Assembly: GCF_000716605.1 (NCBI RefSeq) | Contig: NZ_JNXE01000028.1 | Location: 1 to 64,000 of the forward strand | Direction of reading: 5' to 3' | Origin: Streptomyces sp. NRRL F-525 | GTDB lineage: Bacteria; Actinomycetota; Actinomycetes; Streptomycetales; Streptomycetaceae | Length of the DNA stretch: 64,000 nucleotides | In this document: positions 63,999 through 64,000 of the stretch, one piece after another | How positions within the stretch are numbered: the first letter of the stretch is position 1 | How the letters are laid out: every line of letters starts with the position of its first letter | Program-made: the position numbers and the translations under genes | Notes under the pieces: model-generated | Told to the model about the DNA's origin: nothing | The model's input: only the letters and a program-made list of their open reading frames with translations | The model's database searches: none

Positions 63999-64000
63999 CG

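Overview
This window is high-GC chromosomal core sequence from an actinomycete, almost certainly a Streptomyces. Evidence: actinobacterial-type cta/qcr respiratory genes, the MacRS pair, a fused TrpE-TrpG with the leader peptide MFAHSTRNWWWTAHPAAH, a ROK glucokinase, many GTG starts, many leaderless starts, and intergenic repeats of a type I recognise from Streptomyces. From memory, gene order resembles the S. coelicolor SCO2100-SCO2155 region; this was not checked by alignment. I see no rRNA, tRNA, CRISPR array, insertion sequence or prophage.

Layout. 1-7.6 kb: cytochrome oxidase and bc1 genes (ctaD end, ctaF, ctaE, qcrC, qcrA, qcrB), interrupted by an L,D-transpeptidase and an atypical stand-alone receiver. 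7.6-11.1 kb: trpD, a SAM-IV riboswitch controlling a class V aminotransferase-like gene, and a decayed DUF6585-type gene. 11-17.6 kb: Lrp/AsnC ligand domain, rhomboid protease, zinc-ribbon protein, NYN protein, two tandem NlpC/P60 hydrolases and a zinc-protease-like lipoprotein. 17.6-25.8 kb: GT87-like enzyme, PimB-like mannosyltransferase, cholesterol oxidase, FadD, metallophosphoesterase, SRPBCC protein. 25.9-32.1 kb: ArsA-like ATPase with an altered P-loop, DUF5304-type protein, glucokinase, endonuclease-fold protein, acidic membrane protein, esterase, PlsC.

32.1-39.7 kb: macS-macR, pfkA, D-lactate-dehydrogenase-like gene, trpEG with attenuator, class II DAHP synthase. 39.8-44.2 kb: Bfd-type ferredoxin behind an iron box, bacterioferritin, sulfite-oxidase-like protein, endonuclease IV and a PASTA kinase. 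44.5-49.6 kb: thiamine genes (TPP riboswitch-thiO-thiS-thiG, and thiE) with a ferredoxin-reductase-like flavoprotein and an Rv2175c homologue. 49.7-54 kb: metF, a Gln/Tyr-rich membrane protein, a phytoene-desaturase-like enzyme and a DUF4126-type membrane protein behind a MacR-like site. 54.4-57.8 kb: a degenerate ABC ATPase / YhgE-Pip / TetR operon with a palindromic operator between -35 and -10. 58-64 kb: HEPN-type protein, methyltransferase, DUF3040 protein, and a DUF58-transglutaminase pair cut by the window end.

Themes. Aromatic supply is assembled locally (DAHP synthase, fused anthranilate synthase, TrpD). Thiamine, sulfur/one-carbon and iron genes carry recognisable cis elements. At least ten genes have a -10-like hexamer ending 6-8 bases before the start codon, consistent with leaderless mRNA. 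The most unusual items are the YhgE/Pip operon with its non-canonical ATPase, a 21-bp palindrome over the ctaE start codon, the SAM-IV-controlled PLP enzyme, a 13-bp inverted repeat before the dehydrogenase gene, and two dispersed intergenic repeat families.
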